64,000 bases of DNA from Amycolatopsis viridis. Its GTDB lineage: Bacteria > Actinomycetota > Actinomycetes > Mycobacteriales > Pseudonocardiaceae. The notes under the pieces were generated by a model that did no database searches, was not told the origin of the DNA, and saw only the letters and a program-made list of their open reading frames with translations. The DNA lies in contig NZ_JAANOU010000001.1 of the NCBI RefSeq assembly GCF_011758765.1, forward strand, positions 1,426,001 to 1,490,000, given 5' to 3'. The position numbers were made by a program, and so were the translations under genes. Below are positions 8,299-16,347 of the stretch, one piece after another (positions within the stretch are counted from its first letter, which is position 1; every line of letters begins with the position of its first letter).

Positions 8299-9318
8299 AT
8301 GACCGACATCGCGCTACTGGGCTTCGGCCGGATCGCGCAGGTCCACGCGAAGGCCATCGCCAGCGGGAACCTGCCGATCAACGTCCGTGCGGTCGCGGAC
8401 GCGAATCCGGACGCGCGGGCAGCCGCCGCGCAGCTCGGGGCGAAAACCTTCGAGTCGGTGGACGAGCTCCTGTCCGCCGGTCTCGAACTCGATGCCGCTC
8501 TCGTCGCCTCGAGCACTCCGTTCCACGTCGAGCACACCACGCTGGCGCTCGACGCCGGCCTGCACGTGCTGTGTGAGAAACCGTTGTCCGAAGACGTTCA
8601 GGAAGTACGGCACCTCACGGAACTGGCCGCTGAGAAGGGTTTGGTGCTCCGGACGGCCTTCAACCGGCGGTTCGACCCGCTCTTCCGGGATCTCAAGTCG
8701 AGAATCGGCACGGAGACCGGACCGGTCCGCTCGGTCCACATCATCTCGCGCGATCCGTTCCCGCCGCCTCCCGGCTACCCGCGCTCGGCGGGCAGCATGC
8801 TGCGCGACATGACCATCCACGACTTCGACACGGCGCGGTATCTCGTCGATGACGACATCGTGGCCGTGACCGCCCGCGGGACCGGGACCTTCGACACCGA
8901 CGCGCTGGCCGTCGGCGACACCGACACCGTCTTCCTCATCCTCGAAATGGCCCGCGGCACGCTCATCGGGATCGACAACTGCCGCGCCACCTCGTACGGG
9001 TTCGACCAGCGCATCGAGGTGCACGGCGAAGCGGGCACGCTGCACGCCGGGAACGAGGCGCTCCCGCAGGCCACGCGAATCGGTGCGGCAGGATTCACGA
9101 CTCCGCGCCTCGTCGACTTCTTCCCCACGCGTTACGCGCAGTCCTACATCGACCAGCTCAGCTCGTTCGGCAACGCCATCGCTGCGGCCAAAGCGGGTGC
9201 GGCCCCGGACGACATCGCCGCCGACGGCCGCGACGCGCTGCAAGCCCTGCAAGCAGCGTTGGCAGGCTGGCGTTCGATTGTCGAAGGACGCCGGGTCACG
9301 TTGGAAGAAGTCGAGTGA
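8299..9318 (+). CDS. Gfo/Idh/MocA oxidoreductase, inositol 2-dehydrogenase-like
   Basis: The 339-residue enzyme begins IALLGFGRIAQVHAKAI (nucleotide loop GFGRIA), with the catalytic Lys in CEKPLS near residue 97. The stretch MLRDMTIHDFDTARYL near residue 170 closely matches the His/Asp active-site motif of myo-inositol 2-dehydrogenase (IolG). It therefore probably oxidises an inositol or a related cyclic polyol or pyranose. GAGGGAG lies seven bases before the ATG. It is divergent from the TIM-barrel trio across the shared operator. A sugar substrate cannot be excluded, because several IolG relatives act on glucose-type substrates. Confidence 0.88.
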   Translation: MTDIALLGFGRIAQVHAKAIASGNLPINVRAVADANPDARAAAAQLGAKTFESVDELLSAGLELDAALVASSTPFHVEHTTLALDAGLHVLCEKPLSEDVQEVRHLTELAAEKGLVLRTAFNRRFDPLFRDLKSRIGTETGPVRSVHIISRDPFPPPPGYPRSAGSMLRDMTIHDFDTARYLVDDDIVAVTARGTGTFDTDALAVGDTDTVFLILEMARGTLIGIDNCRATSYGFDQRIEVHGEAGTLHAGNEALPQATRIGAAGFTTPRLVDFFPTRYAQSYIDQLSSFGNAIAAAKAGAAPDDIAADGRDALQALQAALAGWRSIVEGRRVTLEEVE

Positions 9319-9379
9319 CGACCGGCCCCGCGCCGCTCGAACGCGTGGGTTGATCTGGCTGTCGTTCGGATCCCGGCGA

Positions 9380-9409
9380 GGCCGGACCGGGGCGGGGCCC
9401 GGTCCGGCC
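9380..9409. terminator. Bidirectional terminator-like hairpin
   Basis: A perfect 12-bp stem (GGCCGGACCGGG with its complement) and a 6-base loop sit between the converging dehydrogenase (ends 9318) and enoyl-CoA hydratase (ends 9442). No T-run follows, as is usual for actinobacterial terminators. Confidence 0.7.
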
Positions 9410-9441
9410 GGCCTGCGGTACGAGCGCGCTGAAGCGTGCTC

Positions 9442-10233
9442 CTACCGGCCGGTGAAAACGGCCTTGCGCCGCTCGATGAACGACTGGATGCCCTCCTGAC
9501 CGTCGGCGGTGGCGAACAGCCGGGTGACGGTGGGGGTGAGCTCCTCGATGGCGGCCGCGTCGCCGTGGTCGCGGGCGCGGTGTGCCGACTCGAGCACGGC
9601 GCGGACGCCCAGGGGTGCGGCGGTGTCGGCGATGCTGCGGGCGATCGCGACCGCGTGTGCCACGGGGTCGGCGCTGACGACCTCCTGGACGAGACCGATG
9701 CGGTGGGCCTCGGCGGCGTCGAACTCGTCGCCGGTGAGCATCCAGCGCATGGCGTTGCCCCAGCCGGTTTCGCGCGGGAAGCGCAGGGTCGCTCCGCCGA
9801 ACGGGTAGATGCCGCGGCGGACCTCGAGCTGGGAGAAGCGGGTGTCGCGGGCCGCGACCCGGATGTCGGCGGCGAGGAGCAGCTCGATGCCCAGCGTGAG
9901 CACGCGGCCCTGGGCGGCGGCGACGACCGGGGTGGTCCAGTCCCCGTCCAGGCGCCACGGATCGCGGCCGTCTTCGGGGTAGAAACCGGTGCCCGACTGG
10001 ATTGCCGGGCCGACGTCGGCCAGGTCCAGTCCGGCGGTGAAGTGCTCGCCGTGCGCGAACAGCACACCGCAGCGCAGGTCGTCGTCCGATTCGAGCAGAG
10101 CGTAGGCGCGGGAGAGGTCGTGCAGCATCGCGAGGTTGAACGCGTTGTGCTTCTGCGGCCGGTTGAGGCCGATCAGCAGGATGTGCCCGTCGCGTTCGAG
10201 CGTGATCGTGCCGTGCTCGGAGGTGGGGGTCAT
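9442..10233 (-). CDS. Enoyl-CoA hydratase/isomerase family protein
   Basis: A crotonase-fold protein of 263 residues. It has the oxyanion-hole segments HGEHFTAGLDLADVG and GRVLTLGIELLLAAD. Both catalytic-type acids of hydratases are kept: Glu in GIEL and Glu in QLEVRRG. It probably hydrates or isomerises an acyl-CoA; crotonase-fold function cannot be fixed further from sequence. The ATG at 10233 overlaps the stop of the quinone-oxidoreductase-like gene (ATGA), so it is the last gene of a coupled trio that starts at 12118 and is probably controlled by the divergent HxlR regulator. Confidence 0.9.
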   Translation of the reverse strand: MTPTSEHGTITLERDGHILLIGLNRPQKHNAFNLAMLHDLSRAYALLESDDDLRCGVLFAHGEHFTAGLDLADVGPAIQSGTGFYPEDGRDPWRLDGDWTTPVVAAAQGRVLTLGIELLLAADIRVAARDTRFSQLEVRRGIYPFGGATLRFPRETGWGNAMRWMLTGDEFDAAEAHRIGLVQEVVSADPVAHAVAIARSIADTAAPLGVRAVLESAHRARDHGDAAAIEELTPTVTRLFATADGQEGIQSFIERRKAVFTGR

Positions 10234-11270
10234 GTGGTCGCTCCCTTGGTGTCGGGACGATTCTGGTGGTCGGTGCTGGTCGGGTCGAGGAACACCCGGC
10301 CGGGCGGACGGTCCTCGACGACGCGCCGTTGCGCGTCGGCCGCCTGTTCGAGCGGGTAGATCCGGTCCACCGCCGGTTTCAGGGCCCCGGTGCCGAGCTG
10401 CTGCAGGAGGGTGCGGTAGGTGTCGGCGATGTCCTGCTGGGTGAACGCGGTGAAGAGGAATCCCGTGATCTTCGCCGTTTTCCAGATGAGGTCGGTGACG
10501 TCGATCGTGGCCTTGGTGCCCGCGGTGTAGCCGATGCTGACCAGGGTTCCGCCGGCCCGCAGGGTGCCCAGCGCCTGACCGGTGATGTCGCCGCCGAGCG
10601 GGTCGAGCACGATGTCCACGCCGGAGCCGCCAGTCACCCGTGCGACGCCCTCGGCCAGGGTCTCGCGGCCGAGGTCGATGATCGTGAGCTGGTCGTCGTG
10701 CGGTACCGCGGCGACCCGGTCGGCGCCGCGAGCGGTGGAGATGACCTGTGCGGCGCCGAGGATCGGCGCCACCTGAGCTGCGGCGGAGGCCACCGCGCCG
10801 TGGATGCCCGGTGCCAGCACGACCTGTCCCGGGCGCAGGGGCACGACGCTGGTGAGCGCCAGCCAGGCGGTGAGATATCCCGACCCGGCCACCAACGCCG
10901 CCGCCTCGTCGTCGGTCACGCCGTCGGGGATGGCCACCAGGTGGGTCGGCGGAACCGCCAGCACTTCCCGCCAGGTCCCGTCGGTCTTCGTGCCGTAACC
11001 CCACCCGCACAACAGAACTCGCGTTCCCGGCGCGTACCCGGAACCACCCGGATCGGTCACCCGGCCCACGGCGCTGGCGCCGGGTACCAGCGGCAGCGGC
11101 TTGCGCATCGACGGCGGCAGCACACCGGCCCGGACCTTGTCGTCGAGCGGGCTGACCCCGGCACGGGTGACCCGGATCAGCACGTGTTCGCCGTCCGGGT
11201 GCGGATCGGGCAGCTGCTCGACGCGAAGGTGTTCCGGTCCGCCGAACTCGTGGAATCGAACTGCCCGCAT
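10230..11270 (-). CDS. Medium-chain (quinone oxidoreductase-like) NADP-dependent dehydrogenase
   Basis: An MDR protein of about 346 residues without the structural-zinc cysteine loop. The N-terminus MRAVRFHEFGGPEHLRVEQLPDP and the catalytic-domain GDITGQALGTLRAGGTLVSIG are typical of NADPH:quinone reductase and enoyl reductase relatives. It reduces quinones or activated double bonds. The ATG at 11270 overlaps the upstream TGA by one base (TGATG); a GTG one codon earlier is also possible. It sits between the MBL hydrolase and the crotonase gene with overlaps on both sides, indicating one transcript. The substrate is unknown. Confidence 0.88.
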   Translation of the reverse strand: MRAVRFHEFGGPEHLRVEQLPDPHPDGEHVLIRVTRAGVSPLDDKVRAGVLPPSMRKPLPLVPGASAVGRVTDPGGSGYAPGTRVLLCGWGYGTKTDGTWREVLAVPPTHLVAIPDGVTDDEAAALVAGSGYLTAWLALTSVVPLRPGQVVLAPGIHGAVASAAAQVAPILGAAQVISTARGADRVAAVPHDDQLTIIDLGRETLAEGVARVTGGSGVDIVLDPLGGDITGQALGTLRAGGTLVSIGYTAGTKATIDVTDLIWKTAKITGFLFTAFTQQDIADTYRTLLQQLGTGALKPAVDRIYPLEQAADAQRRVVEDRPPGRVFLDPTSTDHQNRPDTKGATT

Positions 11271-12118
11271 CACGTCAGCCTCTGCGCGTTCAGCCAGACG
11301 GTGCCCGGGTTGAGCCGGTCCGGGTAGTGCCGGACCATCTCGTCGAAGAACTCGCGGGGGGCGGGTTTGCCGGCCAGCACCCGCTGGGCGGTGCGCAGGT
11401 AGTCGGCGGTCTCGTCGAGGATGCCGGGATCGTCGGCGCGGGCGGGATCCTTGTGACCGGCGACCACGGCCGTGGGCGCGAGGCCCCGCACCTTGTCGAG
11501 GGCTCGCAGCCAGGCGTCGATGCCGCCGGCGAGCCCGCCGTCGGCGAGGTACTGGTGCACGTTGTTGTAGGCGACGTCGCCGGCGACGACCAGCCCGAGG
11601 TCGGGCACGTGCAGCACGGTGGAGTCGTCGCAGTCGCTGTGGCCGACCTCGACCGGGATCAGCGGGTGTCCTTCCAGCACCAGGGTTTCGGCGGGCAGCG
11701 GCCGCGCGATCACCCGGGGATCGGGTATCTGCCCGGGAAAGAGCCTGTCCCAGAACGCTTTCCGCGCTCCGGACGCGGAGGCGTGCATGAGCGCGATGGT
11801 GCCTTGGGTGGCGTGCACGGTCGCAGTGGGGAAGCGCTCGACCAACGCCGCCGCGCCGAACCAGTGATCGCCGTGGCCGTGCGTCACGTAGATGTGCGTC
11901 AGCTGCTTGCCGGAGCGCTCGATCCAGTTACCGGCCCGCCGGGTCTGCTCGACCGTGAACGGCGGGTCGACCAGCACCGCGTCGGTCGCGCCGGAGATGA
12001 GCGTCGTCGAGAGTGGTGACCACAGTTGTGGCTTCCCGGTGGGGAGGATGCCGGTGGTGGGGATGGGCTCGGACACAAATACGTCGTACGACAGCGCAGC
12101 CGTAGGGGGCTCGGGCAT
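11270..12118 (-). CDS. MBL-fold metallo-hydrolase
   Basis: The 282-residue protein has the metallo-beta-lactamase signature THGHGDHW (HxHxDH) near residue 80. Further metal ligands are His in VEVGHSDCDDST, Asp in VVAGDVAYNN and His in VVAGHKDPA, so the dinuclear zinc site looks complete. The broader family includes lactonases, glyoxalases and thioester hydrolases. The ATG at 12118 follows GAGGAGAAGG. It is first in the MBL, MDR, crotonase operon, and its 5' region carries the inverted repeat at 12140-12164 next to the HxlR gene. The actual substrate is not evident. Confidence 0.9.
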   Translation of the reverse strand: MPEPPTAALSYDVFVSEPIPTTGILPTGKPQLWSPLSTTLISGATDAVLVDPPFTVEQTRRAGNWIERSGKQLTHIYVTHGHGDHWFGAAALVERFPTATVHATQGTIALMHASASGARKAFWDRLFPGQIPDPRVIARPLPAETLVLEGHPLIPVEVGHSDCDDSTVLHVPDLGLVVAGDVAYNNVHQYLADGGLAGGIDAWLRALDKVRGLAPTAVVAGHKDPARADDPGILDETADYLRTAQRVLAGKPAPREFFDEMVRHYPDRLNPGTVWLNAQRLT

Positions 12119-12139
12119 ATCCTTCTCCTCGGTCAAGTT

Positions 12140-12164
12140 AGTGACTATCCTGAAGATAGGCACT
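12140..12164. promoter_or_regulatory. Inverted repeat, likely HxlR operator
   Basis: AGTGACTATC and GATAGGCACT form 10-bp arms with one mismatch around the 5-base spacer CTGAA, in the 76-bp gap between the divergent MBL-hydrolase and HxlR genes. The symmetry, length and position fit the operator of a dimeric winged-helix regulator controlling both directions. Confidence 0.7.
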
Positions 12165-12194
12165 TTCGTTGTGCGAGTCGTCGAGGAGTGAGCC

Positions 12195-12545
12195 ATGACA
12201 CATCGGGAGCTGGACATCGACTCCATCCGGCCGTACTGCCCGTACTTCGCGTCGGCGATGGACATGCTGGGCCGTCGCTGGGCCGCGACGGTGTTGCGCG
12301 CGCTCCTGGCCGGGGCCACCCGGTTCAGCGACATCTCCAGCGCGGTTCCCGGCATGACCGACAAGCTGCTGTCGCAGCGCCTGAAGGACCTCGAAGCCGA
12401 CGGGCTCGTCGAGCGGACTGTGCAGGCCAGCACGCCGGTGCGCATCGAATACCGGTTGACCGAGAAGGGGGCGGCCCTCGGCAAGGTCCTGCTGGAACTC
12501 AACCAGTGGGCACTGGAGTGGATCGACCTTCCCGCGAGCCGTTGA
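12195..12545 (+). CDS. HxlR family winged-helix transcriptional regulator
   Basis: The 116-residue protein has the HxlR layout: a conserved Cys near the N-terminus (YCPYFASAMDMLGRRW), then TRFSDISSAVPGMTDKLLSQRLKDLEADGLVER as the recognition region and a beta-wing RIEYRLTEKG. HxlR proteins often sense aldehydes, redox state or aromatics through that Cys. It is divergent from the MBL, MDR, crotonase operon, with a near-perfect inverted repeat between them. The ATG at 12195 gives a normal family length. Confidence 0.93.
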   Translation: MTHRELDIDSIRPYCPYFASAMDMLGRRWAATVLRALLAGATRFSDISSAVPGMTDKLLSQRLKDLEADGLVERTVQASTPVRIEYRLTEKGAALGKVLLELNQWALEWIDLPASR

Positions 12546-12618
12546 TGCCCCGCGCCGGTCTGTGCTGGACGTCGACCAATTCCGGCGGTTCGGCGGCATC
12601 GAGCCCGGAAAGCGAAAA

Positions 12619-12640
12619 CCCCAGGCCCTAGGACCTGGGG
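12619..12640 (-). terminator. Terminator downstream of tRNA-Lys
   Basis: CCCCAGG and CCTGGGG form a 7-bp stem around an 8-base loop. Read on the minus strand it is followed by TTTT, which suits termination of the tRNA-Lys transcript. It also lies between the converging HxlR gene and the tRNA. Confidence 0.75.
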
Positions 12641-12646
12641 TGACTG

Positions 12647-12719
<73 letters not shown>

Positions 12720-12895
12720 TGGCGTTGGCCGCCTGGTCTCCCTGGCGACGTGGAAAAGATTAGCACGCCCTGCGGGGACCCTTGGCGGAGGGTCCCGTAA
12801 CACGTTTCGGCAGGTCGCGCGTCTGCGCGGGCGCTGATCGGGCAAACTGGAGCTACAGGTCCGAAGCGGACGATCTTCACCCGGTTGGGGGCACG

Positions 12896-14086
12896 ATGCG
12901 GCGTTCGGTGGTGGCGGGCGGATGGGCAGGGCTGGTGCTGGCGGCCGCGTTGCTGGTGGGGTGCACGGCGGGGCCGGCACAGGGCGGCGCCGGCGGGCAT
13001 GACGCTCCGGCGGGCCAGTCCGAGGTGGCCAAGCCGGCGTCGCTGGCCGTGGTTCCCCCGGCCGGTGCCGTGGACGTCGCGCCCGGGGAGCCCGTGTCGG
13101 TGCAGACGACCGACGGCAAGCTGACCGAGGTCACGCTCCGCAATCCCGAGGGTGCGGCGGTCCCGGGCGTGCTGTCGCCGGATGGCAGGTCGTGGGAGTT
13201 CGCCGGAGGGCTCGGCTACGGCAAGCAGTACGCGCTCACCGTCGTGGCGGTGGGGGCGGACGGGAAGCCGGTCACCTCGACCTCGGGGTTCACCACAGTC
13301 GGGAAGCCGCGGCGGACGGTCTCCGTCTCGCTGAACGTGCAGGAGGGCGAGACGGTCGGCGTGGGGATGCCGTTGATCTTCACGTTCGCCTCGAAGGTGG
13401 CTGATCGGGCGGCGGCGGAGCGCGCGTTGCGGGTGGTGACCGAGCCGGTCACCGAGGGCGCCTTCCGCTGGACGGAGGACAGTACGGTGATCTGGCGGCC
13501 GAAGGACTACTGGCGGCCGGGCACGAAGATCTCGGTGGACGCGGCGATCTACGGCAAGCCGCTGGGTGGCGGCGCGTTCGGCCTGGAGGACCGGTCGGCG
13601 CACGTCACGGTGGGCGACAAGGTGGTCGTGGTCGCGGATGGTGGCTCGCACCGGGCGACGGTGTCGGTGAACGACGCCGAGGTGCGGACCCTGCCGATCT
13701 CGATGGGCAAGCCGGGGCACACGACGCCGGCGGGTACGTACACCGTGATGAGCGAGCACGAGGGTTACACCATGGATTCCGGGACCTACGGTGTCCCGGC
13801 CGACACGCCGGGTGGTTATCGCACGTTCGTGAAGTACGCGGTGCGGTTGTCGAACAGCGGGATCTTCTACCACTCGGCGCCGTGGTCGGTGGGTTCGCAG
13901 GGACGCCGGAACGTGAGCCACGGCTGCATCAACCTGTCGAACGACAACGCCAAGTGGCTGATGGACTTGTCGAAGAAGGGCGATGTGTTCACCGTCGTCA
14001 ACAGCGGCGGCCCGTCGCTGGAGCCGACCGACGGCTGGTCGGTCTGGCAACTGAGCTGGCCCGCCTGGACCACCCCAGCAAACTAA
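12896..14086 (+). CDS. L,D-transpeptidase lipoprotein
   Basis: The 396-residue protein starts with a lipoprotein signal (MRRSVVAGG...LLVGC, lipobox Cys23). Two immunoglobulin-like domains of the LdtMt type follow, then a YkuD catalytic domain whose active-site motif SHGCINLSNDNAKW holds the nucleophilic Cys and conserved His. It makes 3-3 meso-diaminopimelate cross-links in peptidoglycan outside the membrane. The length matches mycobacterial LdtB-type enzymes. The ATG at 12896 is chosen because the lipoprotein signal starts there; the open frame extends upstream to 12782 without one. No operon partner is visible, as the tRNA-Lys gene lies divergently upstream. Confidence 0.93.
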   Translation: MRRSVVAGGWAGLVLAAALLVGCTAGPAQGGAGGHDAPAGQSEVAKPASLAVVPPAGAVDVAPGEPVSVQTTDGKLTEVTLRNPEGAAVPGVLSPDGRSWEFAGGLGYGKQYALTVVAVGADGKPVTSTSGFTTVGKPRRTVSVSLNVQEGETVGVGMPLIFTFASKVADRAAAERALRVVTEPVTEGAFRWTEDSTVIWRPKDYWRPGTKISVDAAIYGKPLGGGAFGLEDRSAHVTVGDKVVVVADGGSHRATVSVNDAEVRTLPISMGKPGHTTPAGTYTVMSEHEGYTMDSGTYGVPADTPGGYRTFVKYAVRLSNSGIFYHSAPWSVGSQGRRNVSHGCINLSNDNAKWLMDLSKKGDVFTVVNSGGPSLEPTDGWSVWQLSWPAWTTPAN

Positions 14087-14214
14087 GCCCGCCAGCCAGC
14101 CGCAACTACCGAAAGCGGCAGCGCGGGGCCGGAGAGTGAGGTTCGCCAGCCCGTTAGGCCGAGCGACGCGACCTCTGGCCCACGAGGCCGCGACGCGCCG
14201 AGTGGGGCTTTACC

Positions 14215-14499
14215 TGATGCTGGTCAGTCGTCAACGTCACCAGCGCCCGCCCAGGTGAGGAGCTCGCACCGTGGGGGTCTGGGGGCTCGGCCCCCGGAAG
14301 CAATGACGAACCCCACCCCAGCGAGGCCGCGAAGCGACCGAGCAGGGTGGGGCCTCACGTGATGCTGGTCAGTCGTCAACGTCACCAGCGCCCGCCCAGG
14401 TGAGGAGCTCGCACCGTGGGGGTCTGGGGGCTCGGCCCCCGGAAGCAATGACGAACCCCACCCCAGCGAGGCCGCGAAGCGACCGAGCAGGGTGGGGCC
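14215..14499. repeat. Tandem 145-bp repeat, two full copies plus a decayed third
   Basis: A 140-bp unit at 14215-14354 recurs without visible change at 14360-14499, giving a period of 145 bp. A degenerate partial copy precedes it (CGAGGCCGCGACGCGCCGAG at about 14183-14202). Each unit contains a GGGGG-CTCGG-CCCCC hairpin and a CCCCACC...GGTGGGG stem enclosing a REP-like palindrome, GCGAGGCCGCGAAGCGACCG. Copy two ends two bases before the encoded CCA of tRNA-His, so on the minus strand the array is the tRNA 3' trailer. It explains the otherwise empty 14087-14500 interval. Confidence 0.9.
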
Positions 14500-14500
14500 A

Positions 14501-14576
14501 TGGGGTGAGTGACGGGACTCGAACCCGCGACTTCCTGGACCACAACCAGGTGCTCTACCAACTGAGCTACACCCAC
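14501..14576 (-). tRNA. tRNA-His (anticodon GTG)
   Basis: The minus-strand cloverleaf has acceptor stem GTGGGTG/CACTCAC and anticodon stem CCTGG/CCAGG around TTGTGGT (anticodon GTG). The T-arm contains TTCGAGT, C73 is present and the 3' CCA is encoded. The base before position 1 is G, matching the extra G-1 required for histidyl-tRNA identity. Confidence 0.97.
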
Positions 14577-14648
14577 CGCGCGGGGCGTCTTTCGATCGCC
14601 ACCAGCCGGGATATCGTAGCGTGGCCGCGGCGCGGGCCACGCGCGGGG

Positions 14649-15257
14649 TCACTTGCCGTGTTCGAGCTGCACTTTCGCGGCGGCGGCGCGGGCTTGTTCG
14701 CTGCTCGGGCCGGGCATGGGCACGAACGCGGTGCGCCGGTAGTAGTCGAGTTCGCTGATGGATTCCTTGATGTCGGCGAGGGCCCGGTGGGCGAGGCCCT
14801 TCTCGGGCTTGGCGTAGTAGATGCGCGGGTACCAGCGCCGGACCAGTTCCTTGACGGAGGACACGTCGACCATGCGGTAGTGCAGGTGGGCGTCGAGCGC
14901 CGGCATGTCGCGGGCGATGAACCCGCGGTCGGTGGCGATGGAGTTGCCGGCGAGCGGGGCGCTGTTGGGTTCGGGGACGTGGGTCCGGATGTAGTCGAGG
15001 ACGTGTTGTTCGGCTTCTTGGAGGGTGATGGCGGAGCGGCGGACTTCGTCGGTGAGCCCGGATTTCGCGTGCATCTCGCGCACGATGTCGGGCATGCCGG
15101 CGAGCGCGTCGTCGTCGGCGTGGATGACGAGGTCGAGGCCGTCGCCGAGGATGTTGAGGTCGGCGTCGGTCACCAGGGCGGCGATTTCGATCAGGGCGTC
15201 CTTCGCGAGGTCCAGCCCGGTCATCTCGCAGTCGATCCAGACAAGACGGTCGGTCAC
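14649..15257 (-). CDS. orn: Oligoribonuclease
   Basis: The 202-residue DEDDh exonuclease shows its four motifs. [10 protein letters not shown] supplies Asp and Glu, [11 protein letters not shown] supplies the second-block Asp region, and [11 protein letters not shown] supplies the His and last Asp. [19 protein letters not shown] is the usual Orn/REXO2 C-terminal signature. It degrades 2-5-nt RNA fragments and linear dinucleotides such as pGpG in the cytoplasm. It is a monocistronic core gene next to tRNA-His. The length and start are typical of actinobacterial Orn. Confidence 0.96.
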   Translation of the reverse strand: MTDRLVWIDCEMTGLDLAKDALIEIAALVTDADLNILGDGLDLVIHADDDALAGMPDIVREMHAKSGLTDEVRRSAITLQEAEQHVLDYIRTHVPEPNSAPLAGNSIATDRGFIARDMPALDAHLHYRMVDVSSVKELVRRWYPRIYYAKPEKGLAHRALADIKESISELDYYRRTAFVPMPGPSSEQARAAAAKVQLEHGK

Positions 15258-15305
15258 CGGGAAACCCTAACGCGGTCCGCGCGCGGGGACCGCCCGGCAC
15301 AGCGA

Positions 15306-15332
15306 TTCGGGCCGCCCCGACCGCGGCCCGAA
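15306..15332. terminator. Hairpin after the HtrA-like gene
   Basis: A perfect 10-bp stem (TTCGGGCCGC and its complement) with a 7-base loop lies 9 bases beyond the stop of the leftward protease gene. It probably ends that transcript. Confidence 0.7.
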
Positions 15333-15340
15333 CCGGTGTG

Positions 15341-16267
15341 TCAGCTGTTCTCGATCTGCTGGACGATCGTTTTGGCGTCGTTGCTGGGGATGGCGAACCC
15401 GATGCCGACCGATCCGGCGGAGGTGGGCGAGGGGCTGTAGAGGGCCGAGTTGATGCCGATGACCTCGCCGTTCGTGTCGACGAGCGGGCCGCCCGAGTTG
15501 CCTTGGTTGATGGGTGCGTCGGTTTGGATGGCGGTGTAGCTGGGGCTGTCGCCGGTGCGGTGCGCGGTCTGTCCGAACGGGCTGTTCTGTTCGCCGCTGG
15601 AGATGTCGGAGAGCTGCCGGCCGAGGGCGCTGACGATGCCGGAGGTGACTGTGTTCTGCAGGCCGCCGGGGGAGCCGATGGCGACGACCGGCTCGCCGAC
15701 CTGCAGTTTGCTGGAGTCGCCGAGTTGGGCGGGGGTGAGTCCGCTGGCGCCCTTGGCCTGCAGGAGGGCGATGTCGGCTTTGGTGTCGGCGCCGAGCACG
15801 GCGGCCCGGTACTTGGTGCCGTCGGACAGCGTGATGGTGACGTCACCCTCGGCGCCGGACACGACGTGGGCGTTGGTGAGGATCTTGCCGTCGGCGGTGA
15901 GGATCACCCCGGAACCGATGGCTTCGCCGTCGCCGGTGGTGACGTTGACCTGGACGACGCTGGGCAGCACCTTCGCGGCGACCGCGCTGACGTCGGTGTT
16001 GGTGGTGCTGGAGATGGTGGTCGCGGCGGACGGCGTGAGCGCGCTGGTCGACGTCGCGTGGTCGAGGCCCACGATGGCAGCTCCGACGGCGCCGCCGACG
16101 ACGGCCGCGGTGAGTGTGCCGGCGGTGACGAGGACGGCGAGGCGCTTCTTCTTCGGCCGCGGGGGCGTGAGCACCGGTGCGGCCGCGACCGGCTGCTGGT
16201 GGTGGGGGTGGCCGTGGGCCGGCGGGTTCCCGCCGGCCTGGCTCGCCGGGAACTGGTTCTCGTTCAT
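15341..16267 (-). CDS. Membrane-anchored HtrA/DegP-like trypsin-fold serine protease without PDZ domain
   Basis: The 308-residue protein has a Pro/His-rich cytosolic N-terminus ending in PKKKR and one transmembrane helix at about residues 43-65. An S1C protease domain follows with the complete triad: His in ILTNAHVV, Asp in KADIALLQ and Ser in NQGNSGGPL. The chain ends at NDAKTIVQQIENS, where HtrA proteins normally continue into a PDZ domain, so it is a short form. It should act outside the membrane on misfolded proteins or a specific target. The ATG at 16267 has CGAGG close upstream; a stronger AAGGAGG is too distant. An unrelated erm gene lies upstream. Confidence 0.9.
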   Translation of the reverse strand: MNENQFPASQAGGNPPAHGHPHHQQPVAAAPVLTPPRPKKKRLAVLVTAGTLTAAVVGGAVGAAIVGLDHATSTSALTPSAATTISSTTNTDVSAVAAKVLPSVVQVNVTTGDGEAIGSGVILTADGKILTNAHVVSGAEGDVTITLSDGTKYRAAVLGADTKADIALLQAKGASGLTPAQLGDSSKLQVGEPVVAIGSPGGLQNTVTSGIVSALGRQLSDISSGEQNSPFGQTAHRTGDSPSYTAIQTDAPINQGNSGGPLVDTNGEVIGINSALYSPSPTSAGSVGIGFAIPSNDAKTIVQQIENS

Positions 16268-16347
16268 GTCCTCGAGGTTGGTCGGCCTCCTTGTGAGAAT
16301 GCTGTGGAAGGACCTGGAAATCCGCTGAGAAGAATTTCCTGAGAGCG

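Noticed and set aside
14215-14499. CRISPR-like array
   Set aside because: There are only two long, adjacent identical units and no short repeats with distinct spacers.
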